DNA of 16,646 bases, taken from Phlegmacium glaucopus (lineage: Eukaryota; Basidiomycota; Agaricomycetes; Agaricales; Cortinariaceae). A program made the translations under genes and the position numbers. Numbering within the stretch: position 1 is the first letter of the stretch; the number at the start of each line of letters is the position of its first letter. This document shows positions 7,789 through 16,646 of the stretch, piece after piece. The DNA is taken from the NCBI GenBank assembly GCA_015039465.1, contig MU129984.1, positions 84,339 to 100,984 on the forward strand, in the 5' to 3' direction. The notes below the pieces were generated by a model. The model was not told the DNA's origin. It saw nothing but the letters and a program-made list of their open reading frames with translations, and made no database searches.

Positions 7789-9954
7789 ATGGCCGAACCG
7801 ACTTCATCACAAACAATTTCGACCCCGGAATCGCCTCTGAAGGCCATAATTCCATCCTCAGAACATGAATTACAGCTCGAGCGACAAGCTGTACGAAAGC
7901 TTGACTACACCATCTTACCTGTGATGACCATGTTTTATTTCCTCTCGTATTTGGTATGATTCTCTTTTGGCCCCGTGCATGATCACCTTTTCTCATTTAT
8001 TCTTCAGGATCGCACCAATATTGGTGAAAGAGATACGTTTGTTTCGAGGTACATTTGAATGACTAGAATCAATTTGATTGCAGGAAACGCCCGCGTTGCT
8101 GGCCTCCAAAGTGATCTCCATTTGACTGATAAACAATATCAGATCTGTATCAGCGTCCTTTATGTGTACGTTACCCCGTAGAATATTATACGGAAGTCTC
8201 AACAGCATTCTAGGCCATATATTATTTCAGAACTCCCTTCTAACCTCCTCCTTCGAAAGATCGGCCCAAGGTTGCTCCTGCCATCATTACTTACTATCTG
8301 GGGTATCATGGTCACATTACAAGGTCAGTAGTTCGAGAAGGTATCTCTTGTGATTTCATGTAAACATCCCCCTTGCTACAGGGCTCGTAACCTCTTTCGA
8401 GGGTTTAGTCACTGTGAGAGCATTTCTTGGCCTTGTAGAAGGTCCGATGTTCCCAGGAATCGTGCTCTATCTCTCTGGTTTTTATACACGAAAGGAATTG
8501 TCCCTCAGGTACGGGTCTCATGATTGTCAGTTGACCATCCTTACATTAATTATTTAGAATCGCCTTATTTTTCTCCGCATCTTCGGTGAATTTTAAAATT
8601 GTGAGTTTGACATTTTTGATGCTAAAGGTCACCCTAGCTCGCAGGCGCTTTTTCAGGGTTACTTGCTGCCGCAATCGTGAACATGAATGGCATTGGTGGA
8701 AGACCAGGATGGGCCTGGATCTTCATTCTCGTATGGTTTGGAATGTTTTTCAATTGGCTGCAACCCTCAATCATTCCTATATAGGAAGGATTGTTTTCCA
8801 TTGTGATTGGCCTCATTGGTTTCTTTGTCGTGCCTTCAACACCACGCGATTCCAAGTTCCTAACTGAGGACCAAAAAGAGTGAGCTCCTCTGGTTTTTAT
8901 CTCACTTCCCTGCACGTTAATCCCCTACTACCATTAGTATCATTACGAGGCGTTTAGAAATGGATCGACCTTCTATGACACCGGCTCATACGTTCAGTCT
9001 CAAAGAAGTCCTTCGATCTCTCACTTCCCCTCACGTCATTTTGCTCTTCATCACGGCCTTCTTGGGTGGAACGTTGCTTTACGGCCTCGCCTTATTCCTT
9101 CCATCCATTGTCCGCCAGCTAGGATTCAGTCCTAATAAAACTCAACTACTCACAGTTGGCCCATTTGCGGCTGGGTTTTTTGGTCAGCGCTTTTCAAATG
9201 GCAATATATCTCAAGGCTAATTCCACTTCTCGTTCCTCTAGTCACTTTAATTTCTGCATTCTGGTCGGACCGCCACGAAATAAGAGGCATTCCGACAATC
9301 CTTATCTCCTTGCTCGCCGTTGCTGGTTACGCTCTTTATCTAAGTAAGATGTTCTACGCTTGATTCAGATATTCCTTTCCTGACGGTACGTGTTAATTAG
9401 GAGCTGAACACAGATACACGTCATACGGTGCGCTGTACCTGATGGTTCCAGGCGTGTTCGCATCAACTCCAGTCTTTGCCGCTTGGATGGCCAATAATTC
9501 GGAACCACATTACCGGCGCGCGACGAGCGTCGCGTTAGGGTTTATGGCGGCTAACTCAGTGTGTTTCCCCGTTACCCATATTAATTTTCCCTATATCCAT
9601 TTCCTATATTTTAGGGCGGCATTTTGAGTACATGGATTTACCCCTCCAATCAAGGACCAAAGTTTACGAAAGCAACAATTCTGAATCTCGTTTTGTAAAT
9701 TTCCGCTCAGTTTCTCCGTTCTTCTCTCTATCCTTTTCGCTTATCCACTTTGGGTTAGTTCCATCTTTGTAATCGTGTGCTGTCTCCTCAATATGGCGTA
9801 CTTGTCATGGAGGAACAAAGTCAAGCAACGTCCTGGAGTACGTGCGAAGCTCCTCGAGAAGTATCCGGTAGGTGAGAAAGAAGGCGACGATGGGTCGTTG
9901 AATGCTTGGATGGATTTAGGAGATCGACATCCTGATTTTGTATATACTCTTTGA
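7789..9954 (+). CDS. MFS transporter, ACS family (Dal5/TNA1-like), copy 3
   Basis: Complete 13-exon paralogue of copy 2, also 494 aa, with every exon the same length: 7789-7953, 8008-8023, 8084-8165, 8214-8323, 8382-8508, 8558-8585, 8638-8730, 8785-8879, 8950-9182, 9242-9343, 9401-9558, 9615-9694, 9759-9954. The joined frame is open to TGA. Family motifs are kept: DRTNIGNARVAGL in helix 1, ELPSNLLLRKIGPR, VEGPMFPG, GRPGWAWIFILEGL. The 55-residue exon 1 differs from copy 2 at 8 residues (T10I, Q13P, I19A, Y26H, H29Q, I37K, T45V, L51F). The C-terminal tail has KQRPGVR where copies 1 and 2 have KKRPEVR. Intron 7 contains an in-frame TAG at its end, which supports its removal in all copies. An earlier in-frame ATG at 7699 would add 30 residues, but it has no counterpart in copy 2 and sits in the promoter block, so 7789 is preferred. 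The substrate is unknown and may differ from copy 2. Confidence 0.92.
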
Positions 9955-10240
9955 GTTTTCCACGAACCCTGGCCCATGACTGCGAGGACTCACAAAATGA
10001 AATGAAATTGTATGTTTGGCTTACCCTGAAAAATTATTCATTGAAAACAGTTATTCCACGATTCTATAACCTAAGTTAGACCTGAACGTTTCAAATTTTA
10101 ACCTAGCGAAAATGTCGTTGGATACGGTTACATAGTGATGCCGCTTGTCGCAAACAATAGAGATGTTCTCTGACCGCTGAGCATCATTCCTTATCAAATA
10201 CATCTTACAAACATATATACATATACAAGCTTCCTAGATT
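9955..10240. other. Convergent intergenic region between transporter copy 3 and the HIT gene
   Basis: The first 145 bp are the 3' flank shared by all three transporter copies, with a short deletion of the cgaagacgaag run seen in copies 1 and 2. The remainder, about 10100-10240, is unique AT-rich sequence (aaacatatatacatatacaag) that probably serves as 3' end signals for the two convergent genes. No gene is seen. Confidence 0.6.
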
Positions 10241-11085
10241 TCAGGCCACGATTCTGGCCTTCATTTTGGCAGCTGTCTTGGCCAAAACCTCTTTATCTGC
10301 TGCTTTGAAGGGCCAGTTTTCATCAAGCTTGAGTACCAGGCCTTCCTCTGCGTTTGGCTTGGGAATAACATGAAAGTGGACATGGCCAACGTGCTTTAGA
10401 AGAGTGGACGTCCGTGAGCAAATGGTAAAGAGAATCAGATCAAGGTTTGAGCCTTCACCTGGAAAGCTAGCTTCCCGTTGTTCTGGATCTCTGGCATCAG
10501 TTCTATCATTGGGTTGGACAATTTTAGATTTTACCGCACCTGCAGGACGTTAAATTCCTCCACGCCTGTTGCTTGTGCCACTTTTTTCAAGACAGGGCCA
10601 ATGTCACGAAGATATTCGTCTGGCAGATCGATAATCGTCTTTGCATGATCTGTCGTAGTTGCGATGAGTAAATGGTTTGATCATACATCTGCTACCTAGT
10701 GGGAGGTTTATTTAAGATCACACCTTACATTTTGGAATAACCTGGGTATGTCCTTCAGAAACGGGGTTGATATCCAGAAATGCGAGACTGATAACATTGA
10801 AGAAGGCTTAGTCCCCAACCATAAGCCCCATTTATCTGGTTTGGAATGAGATTCTGACCTCAGTTCGGTCTCGTACACCGTGAAGTTTGGTATTGTGCCT
10901 GTTATTGTACTAGCTCGTCAGATAGAGAATGATGTTCGTCTGGAGAGATATCTGTCTACCTCCTACGATCTTACAAAACAGACAACTTCAATGGATTGAG
11001 AACAGATTTCAAGAAGGATACTAGTCAGCTTCTTATTCTTGTACGATGAAGAGACTAGAACCCACGTTTCGTCAAGGTTAGACAT
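10241..11085 (-). CDS. HIT family nucleotide phosphoramidase (Hnt1/HINT-like)
   Basis: Seven exons on the - strand: 11066-11085, 10960-10985, 10859-10898, 10729-10787, 10540-10649, 10459-10482, 10241-10393. They join to 432 nt, giving 143 aa. HINT proteins hydrolyse adenosine 5'-monophosphoramidate and related nucleotidyl conjugates. Visible features: CLFC at residues 8-11 (the CxxC that with two histidines often binds zinc in HINT proteins), CKIVGGTIPN, FLDINPVSEGH (32-42), VIPKYHAKT (45-53), FNVLQNNG (81-88) and the catalytic histidine triad HVHFHVI at 97-103, with His101 the expected nucleophile. Length matches the family (about 130-150 aa). Four exons are shorter than 45 nt. The 24-nt exon encodes exactly NNGKLAFQ. 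The first exon (MSNLDET) is the least certain part, since it rests only on a GTGGGT donor and phase match; all later exons follow family conservation. It is transcribed divergently from the anoctamin gene. Confidence 0.88.
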
Positions 11086-11432
11086 CTTCCCAAAGTCTGA
11101 TTCGAGAGAAGAGTCACAAGATGTGTTGCGTCCTCAGCGCTCAGCGCTCAAACTTGATTTAGATCTTCGGAATTCGAATTCAAAAGTTGGACCCGGTTAT
11201 AGTACAACCATAAAGTCGACGTCCATCTCAAACTATAAATATCGTCATGCTTCGAAAATACAGGCTTTTTTCTTTGAATACATACCGATTTCTTCAGAAG
11301 TGATAAGCACAACGAGAAGGCGTATCGGCAACTATCGGCAACCGACCGGCTTCAATTTACGTAAAATGTTTTCAAACTCAGGAATAACCAAACAGGTTTA
11401 TGTTATCGCTTGTTCAAATTAACGACGTGAAT
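11086..11432. promoter_or_regulatory. Shared divergent promoter region of the HIT and anoctamin genes
   Basis: About 350 bp separate the two divergent start codons. It contains a direct repeat TCAGCGC TCAGCGC at 11134-11147, a palindromic GAATTCGAATTC near 11170-11181, a TATAAATA at 11234-11241 on the + strand pointing to the anoctamin gene, and ATCGGCAAC repeated twice near 11325-11342. An ATG at 11400 is in frame with the chosen anoctamin start but has T at -3. No operator is identified. Confidence 0.45.
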
Positions 11433-13903
11433 ATGCCTGGATCATCTCGACAGCCAGATGTCGACCTTATCATCACATTCAGAACTTCCAAAAAGGCGTC
11501 GTTGTCCAAGCAACAAACACGGGAGGATGCAAGAAAAGCGGAACAGCAATACAGAAGACTCACCGAGACACTCAGCTACGCAGGTCTCAAGTCGGTAGGA
11601 CGGAGGGGAGAGGGGTTAGGCCACTTACTTGTATTCGTTATATGTCCCATAAAACATGTCGAAGAGCTCGTTAGGCGTGAACGGTAAGCATTATTTTTCC
11701 TATCATTCATATCATGTCATCTGACAGGTCACAGATATTCCGACTTTTTATCTGGTTTACCAGTGACTCCCGTGGCTAATTTGCAACCATTATCTCCAGC
11801 AGAGAGAATCCGTCTCATACATTCATATATCACATCAACGCCCAAGGACGGCGGTCTCGGGATATCTCCAGACGCACCAGAATGGGATCTTGTCGAATCC
11901 ATCTTCCCATTACATGATCGTGAATTCAATGAGAATTGGATTAGAGCTTGGAAACCAAGAAACCAAGCTTCAATCCAACTCGAAAAAATCAGAGATCAAT
12001 TCGGCGACTCCATAGCTCTCTACTTTGCCTTTCTTTCCTCTTACACCTCTTTCTTAGTCGTCCCAGCCATCCTCGGTCTCACAGCCCACTTTCTCTTCCC
12101 CCCATATGCTCCTATCTATTCTATCTTGCTCTCCATATGGTCCATCGCCTTTGTCGAATGGTGGCGCGTCCATGAACGCATCTTGTCTCTACGTTTTGGC
12201 ACTCGTGGATCATTCAGAGTCGAAAAAAGGAGAATTCAACACAAACCTGGCATGTCTTGGTGGGCCAGAGAACTTCGTGTCCTAGCGAGTGTCCCAATCA
12301 TCATTCTATTCACTGGTCTGCTTTCTGCCATCCTCACAGCTATCTTTGTCTTTGAGGCTTTTGTAACACGACTCTATGAAGGCCCAGGTAAAAAGCTCAT
12401 CGTGAGTATCGTTTATTGAAACTCTATCTCACAACTCATTTAGTTGTATGTTAGACCTTTTCGCCTACACTACTTTTTGTCATTCTAGTTCCTCGTGTCC
12501 TGGAAGTTTATCAGGCTATCGCAGTCAGACTCACAAAATGGGAGAACCACGCACAGAAATCAAGTTACACGGCTTCGCTGACCCTGAAAACATTTGCTCT
12601 CAGTGCTTTAGTTGCCTTTATGGGTCTCGGCCTCTCCGCCTTTGTCTACGTACCATTTGGAGAAGGCATGATGTATTCTATTCAAGCAGCATTATTCAAT
12701 GGGAGCTTTAACAGCTCGACTGATGGATTTACTGCTACCCTCCGTGATATGCTTAATGGCACTTTCGCCGCCTCATCCGCAAATGAGAAGCCACAAGCCG
12801 GGATTTGGAATGTGGATCGGACTCATGCCCGAGCGAAATTGGATCCAGGCAGACTTAGGGATCAAATGTTTGCATATACCGTCACTGGTCAAGTGATGGA
12901 CACGTTTACGGAGATTGGGTTACCTTTCCTGTTGAGACGGCTGGATGCATTTAGGAAAGGGAAGACGACAGTGAAAGGCCTGGTGACCGGCGATAATGGT
13001 AGTGTGAAGAAGCGTGTTGTGTTTGAAGACGAGAAGGAGAAAGGTGGGATGGAGGAGAGGGCATTTTTGGATAGTGTGCGTGAGGAGGCGGCTTTGCCCG
13101 AGTATGATCTTTTCGTGGATTACAACGAGATGGTAGTGCAGTTTGGATATGTAGTGCTTTGGTCGACGATCTGGCCTTTGGCGGGAGGTGAGCGCTTGAG
13201 CCTGGGTTCTTATGTATTTTTCCAATCCTCATCACACCCAATAGTAATGGCTTTCATCAACAATATATTCGAATTGCGATCTGACGCGTTCAAGATTGCG
13301 GTTCATAATCGACGTGCGATTCCATCACGTACCGACACGATTGGTCCTTGGCTTGACGCACTTACGTTCTTGACATGGTTGGGGGCTCTGACGAACTCTG
13401 CCCTCGTCTACCTGTTTTCACCTCAACTTCTCACTGATGATATACTCATCAACGCCGTCAATAACTCCTCTCAGACCCCGTTGGGTGACACCGATCCTTC
13501 TCTTCTTGCGTCTGCTTCAGGCGCTCTTCCCACTAGCTGGGGTGTAACCAACAGCGTTACATCATCAACGCTCACGGCCACGAATGGACTACTCTTAAAA
13601 GCAATTCTTGTTTCGCTTGTCGCTTCGCACGGGTTCATCCTTCTCCGTGCCCTCATCCGACATATCGTGGAGAAGGTGTTCTGGAGTGGGAGCGGTGAAG
13701 TTGAAGAAAGGGAGAAGGAGGAGAGGAGTGTCAAGGCCAAATTCTTAAGTGGACCAGATGTGGACCTCGGGAGTCCGAAAGTTGAATCCGGCGGAAGCGT
13801 TGGTGGTTTTCCTAGAGAAGCGGGCGAAAAAGACTCGATGGGAGGATTTTGGGACCATGATGAGGGGTTAGAGGAGATCCAAAGGATTTCAAAGGAAGCT
13901 TGA
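11433..13903 (+). CDS. Anoctamin/TMEM16 family protein, probable Ca2+-activated lipid scramblase
   Basis: Four exons, 11433-11683, 11735-12401, 12455-13187 and 13245-13903, encode 769 aa. Fungal TMEM16 proteins (afTMEM16, nhTMEM16) are dimeric Ca2+-activated phospholipid scramblases; the yeast relative Ist2 tethers ER to plasma membrane. Seen here: a cytosolic N-terminal domain (residues 1-170) with RRERYSDFLSGLP across the first junction, then ten hydrophobic segments at about 175-205, 210-228, 265-293, 308-330, 350-373, 443-467, 532-548, 550-565, 584-608 and 664-690. The Ca2+-site pattern of the family is present: Glu459 in TM6, Asp528 and Glu531 (DYNE) in TM7, Glu560 and Asp564 (ELRSD) in TM8. 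A charged loop (472-520) separates TM6 and TM7, and an acidic, Gly/Ser-rich tail (700-769) ends the protein. Intron 3 (13188-13244, 57 nt) lacks stops in frame but is needed to join WPLAG to VMAFINN as in relatives. Start 11433 chosen for its better context (A at -3); 11400 would add 11 residues. Confidence 0.9.
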
Positions 13904-15873
13904 TCCCTGCTGCTCTCCTTCCCTCAGTTGTCCCATATGACGTTTACGACCTTATGCATTATGTGTCAAACTTACTACATTGTAATACGACCTGAACGAG
14001 TTCACGTGAAGTGAAGATAGATGCAAAGGACAAGAACAACATTGCAATCAAGGTAGCTCTAACCTTTTGGGGAGATAATGAACGGGATTATCCAGTGCAG
14101 TGTCAGCGTCAGGCAATAAGTCGAAAGAAACCATCTTCCAGTAACGAATCTCATTCAAAGAATCATGGTGCGGCAAGGTGATGGAGTCGTTTCGTGGGGA
14201 TTCTTCTGTTGACATTAATTGTTGACATGTATTGACGGCTGCTGTGACCTGTCTTGGTTACTTCCACAACGACGCCGACGATGAGATGGCACCTTGAATA
14301 TGACAGCCGGACAAAGGTTGGAGCTCGTTGGGGTATAAGGGAACTTTGAGTCTGCGGGTCTTGGGCTCTGTCTCTTGGACCCAAGGCCACCAACGCTCGG
14401 ATGTTGGATTCCTCTCACTACCAGGAGAAATCAATGACCAACTCACGGTGTGACCACTGACCAAGACTTCAAAATGGAGGTGGTGCCGTGGTGGCCCAAC
14501 ATCCGGGCCATAGAATTGGAGATCCATGCTTGGAAAGAGGCATGCTGCACCGTCTCTAAAATCAATGCCCTCTTAGTGACCATGCATGAAATATCGCCTA
14601 AACTTTGTCTAGAGGTGGTGCTTATGGCCCTTCATTGATTGGCCAAAACACGACAGCGTTAGGTCTTCAGCTTCTCTAGTGTTCTGGGCCAAAACCTATC
14701 TGGATGCCAGTAACAGGAGGTGCCATTATCGGTTCGGCTAGTTTTAAGGGTTCCCGGTTGTGCAACCTGAAACTAGTAATTTACTGACGTTCGATACTTC
14801 CGAGACAAGATGCGTCAGTCTCGATACCGCCTCGTATACTCATCACCTACTACTGACACTGCGGAGTCAATCTTTAGCGCGGAACCGAAGCCTCGGATCA
14901 AGTGCTAGTGCCCACTGGAAAGGGAGTCGACAATTCGTTGATGTCACCCTTATGTCACTCGTTAGAAGACTCTCTTGCTTATGGTATTATCACTTCTGCG
15001 GCGGCGTGCTGTTCGGGTTGCTCAAGTCATATTACATCAAGATGTCTTTGGATTCAGGTATAAAAGCCAACCAGCGAAAAGGACTTCAGCATAAGTATTC
15101 TAGATCTTCAACCTTTATACTGGGTGACTTTCCATAAGGCTAACTTGAATTTCTAGATCTAACTCTAAACTATTGACAGGTAGGGTCCTGTGCCGAAGTG
15201 CCGTATGGATACCGTCCTAATCTGGTACTAGACCTGTCAGGTGGCGTTTTTCAAGAGCTTTCTAAACCTTAAATTTGGAGAGAGGGTATCGACCCCTCCT
15301 CCAGATTCTTGAATCCATCAACGCCCAAATAAGGCTCTTCGGGTCCCGTCCCGTTGCCGTTTTTGTGCTTTTTGTCCCACCCGCGCCGACAAGAGCACCT
15401 CTCCCCCATTACCAGCGCTGTTCCATGCAGCCAGCTCGACTGTACCCTGGACCCTGAAGGCTCAGGCCCGTGCCTTTCGCAAGAGCTGGGGACAGCAGTT
15501 GTGGTTATCTTTAAATCTGTGTCTTTTGTGGCAAGCTGCAAATATATCATTTGGGCGCTCTGGTGGTGCAATTACGTGTTTGTTTGTAGCTATTGTTATG
15601 TTCCCACAACCGAGAGGTAATTTTGTGTTGGATTTTGCTGTTCATTGTGCAGAAATCGGCCCACATCCGCTCATGTGATAAGTGCTGCAGCCAGGTGAGC
15701 ATTGAATTCTTCAGCCTCGCACTCCTCAGTCTCCTGCATGAACAGAAAGTGGCCATTTCTTCATCCATACATCAGCAAACTCTGATTTTGGGTCATAACG
15801 TGCCATAACAAACAATGACAAGCCTATAGCGAGCCATAGCATTGGAATACTATGTAGACAGCTAGTGTTGCTC
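13904..15873. other. Gene-free region downstream of the anoctamin gene
   Basis: About 2 kb with only short frames on either strand, none with recognisable domains or convincing splice-linked partners. The longest, about 125 codons ending at 15137 on the + strand, begins at GTG and has no domain I recognise. Small structures seen: TTGACA repeated near 14209-14226 and an inverted repeat at 15174-15239. I see no tRNA, rRNA or transposon coding remnant. The first 100-200 bp should hold the 3' end of the anoctamin transcript. Confidence 0.5.
15174..15239. repeat. Small inverted repeat, 66 bp
   Basis: TGACAGGT at 15174-15181 is repeated in inverse orientation as ACCTGTCA at 15232-15239. The enclosed 50 bp has no frame. 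It could be the ends of a tiny element or chance. No flanking duplication is evident. Confidence 0.3.
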
Positions 15874-15995
15874 TGTAGCTATCTATAGACTCATATGTGT
15901 ACTTTGTAGCGGTCTGTAGACTTGTATGTGAACTTTGTAACTGTCTGTAGACTTATATGTGAACTTTGTAGCTGTCTATGGACTCATGTGTACTT
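15874..15995. repeat. Minisatellite, four units of about 31 bp
   Basis: Units at 15874-15904, 15905-15935, 15936-15966 (31 bp each) and 15967-15995 (29 bp) follow the pattern TGTAGCTGTCTGTAGACTTA followed by TATGTGAACTT, with a few substitutions per unit. A partial fifth start, TGTACC, follows at 15996. The middle two units are the most alike. The repeat is non-coding and lies 216 bp from the end of the fatty acid synthase fragment. Confidence 0.85.
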
Positions 15996-16210
15996 TGTAC
16001 CAGTTGTCGACATTCTAGGGTGACTCAGTTTAAACAGCGAATCTAGGTGTTCCATCATCAGTGCATTGCTTCCTGAGAAACATATTACAAGTCTGTATTA
16101 CATTTGATAACTACAAAAAGGATATTGTCGACATAAGTGAGGTTAGTGCGAAGAGCCAGTTGAGCTCCGAGCCAGCCAAAGTCCGGAACCAAGCTTTAGT
16201 CTCGGGAAGT

Positions 16211-16646
16211 TTAGTTCCAAACTTGAAAACAACCAACTTCTGTATGAGCAACGCGGGATAGCGATTTCAGGATGGCTTTACGCCGGACCGCAAGGTAATC
16301 AACAGTAGGAATGACAGTGAGCTCATCTCCAGGGAGGACCATACCAACAAATTTGGCGTCGTATCTATAGAAAGAAGTAAATTCTAGAATGAAATTTTAT
16401 AGTAAACTACACTTACGCAATCATGCGATCGGGATGACCATGAGCCACAATATTTTCAACATAACAGCGAGTCGCGGCACTTGACCACAATCCGTGGGTG
16501 ATAGTAGTAGGGAGAGATGCGAAGTCGGAGAAGTAAGGGTTGACGTGGATTGGGTTGAAGTCTCCAGAGATTTTCGAGTACGGTTCATTGGTCAAAGGAG
16601 CATTGAAGACAGTGCTGACATCAGGGGTATTCAATGAGTACCCTTC
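16211..16646 (-). CDS. Fungal fatty acid synthase MaoC-like dehydratase fragment, truncated
   Basis: Read on the - strand from the window edge. Exon 16417-16646, a 52-nt intron at 16365-16416 (GTAAGT..ATAG), and a second exon from 16364. The first exon and the first part of the second match the MaoC-like (hot-dog) dehydratase of the fungal FAS beta-subunit: PYSKISGDFNPIHVNPYFSD with the Asp and His of the hydratase motif, TTITHGLWSSAATR, then YDAKFVGMVLPGDELTV. In intact enzymes this is followed by KxKH.GM-type strands and then the malonyl/palmitoyl transferase with its GQGSQ motif. Here, after ELTV, the reading frame runs about 34 unrelated residues (beginning IPTVDYLAVRRKA) to a TAA at 16211-16213. 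I find no transferase, ACP, reductase or ketosynthase sequence further left. The visible end is therefore probably a truncated copy or pseudogene. An overlooked intron or a split gene cannot be excluded, and the 5' part lies outside the window. Confidence 0.6.

Larger units (their letters stand above)
94..10100 (+). repeat. Three-copy tandem gene array, period about 4.3 kb
   Basis: Gene plus spacer forms the repeated unit. Start-to-start distance of copies 2 and 3 is 4313 bp. The exon 6 to exon 6 distances are 4136 bp (copies 1-2) and 4314 bp (copies 2-3). The right limit is near 10100: the 3' flank of copy 3 still matches the other copies through cctaagttagacctgaacgtt, then becomes unique before the HIT gene. 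The left limit of similarity in copy 1 is near position 94. Such arrays arise by unequal crossing-over. Confidence 0.85.

Noticed and set aside
11039..11422. A 127-codon frame on the + strand upstream of the anoctamin gene
   Set aside because: It lies antisense to the first exons of the HIT gene and over the shared promoter, has no ATG near its start and no recognisable domain.
12920..13241. Two overlapping - strand frames of about 100 codons
   Set aside because: They are antisense to the anoctamin coding exon, whose frame is supported by family motifs.
14209..14235. TTGACA repeats resembling bacterial -35 boxes
   Set aside because: The window is eukaryotic with spliced genes; such short words have no meaning as sigma-factor promoters here.
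14760..15137. A 125-codon frame on the + strand in the intergenic region
   Set aside because: It starts at GTG, shows no domain I recognise and has no convincing splice partner.
15270..15310. tRNA T-arm-like hairpin on the - strand (GAGGG-GTCGATA-CCCTC)
   Set aside because: The loop lacks the canonical TTC start, no matching acceptor stem or D-arm is found upstream, and no anticodon arm fits.

Overview
The window looks like nuclear DNA of a filamentous fungus, most probably a mushroom-forming basidiomycete (Agaricomycetes). Genes are split by many short introns of about 49-90 nt with GT..AG ends, exons can be as short as 16 nt, and the encoded proteins (fungal ACS-type MFS permeases, a fungal TMEM16 protein, a fungal fatty acid synthase piece) are fungal. 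The lineage call is inference. All gene models were spliced by eye from reading frame, splice signals and protein family conservation.

Left part (1-10.1 kb): a tandem array of three paralogous 12-helix MFS transporters of the anion:cation symporter family (Dal5/TNA1-like), all on the + strand. Copy 1 (108-1490) shows only exons 6-13; copies 2 (3476-5641) and 3 (7789-9954) are complete, each with 13 exons and exactly 494 codons. The repeat period is about 4.3 kb and includes the 2.0-2.1 kb spacers, which remain collinear but have each gained different insertions. Spacer 1 holds a MITE-like element with long imperfect terminal inverted repeats. Spacer 2 holds a GC-rich foldback insert and a 190-bp solo LTR with a perfect 5-bp target duplication.

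Middle part (10.2-13.9 kb): a divergently transcribed pair sharing a roughly 350-bp promoter region. On the - strand is a 7-exon Hnt1/HINT-type HIT protein (143 aa). On the + strand is a 4-exon, 769-aa anoctamin (TMEM16) that keeps the acidic Ca2+-site residues, so a Ca2+-activated lipid scramblase is likely.

Right part (13.9-16.6 kb): about 2.3 kb without a convincing gene, holding a 31-bp minisatellite and a small inverted repeat. At the right edge, on the - strand, is a fragment of a fungal fatty acid synthase (MaoC-like dehydratase) that loses homology just before the acyltransferase domain should begin. It is probably a truncated relic.

I see no new multi-gene system. The unusual content is the transporter array itself: its micro-exon structure, its differing mobile insertions, and copy 1, whose 5' part is broken or displaced.
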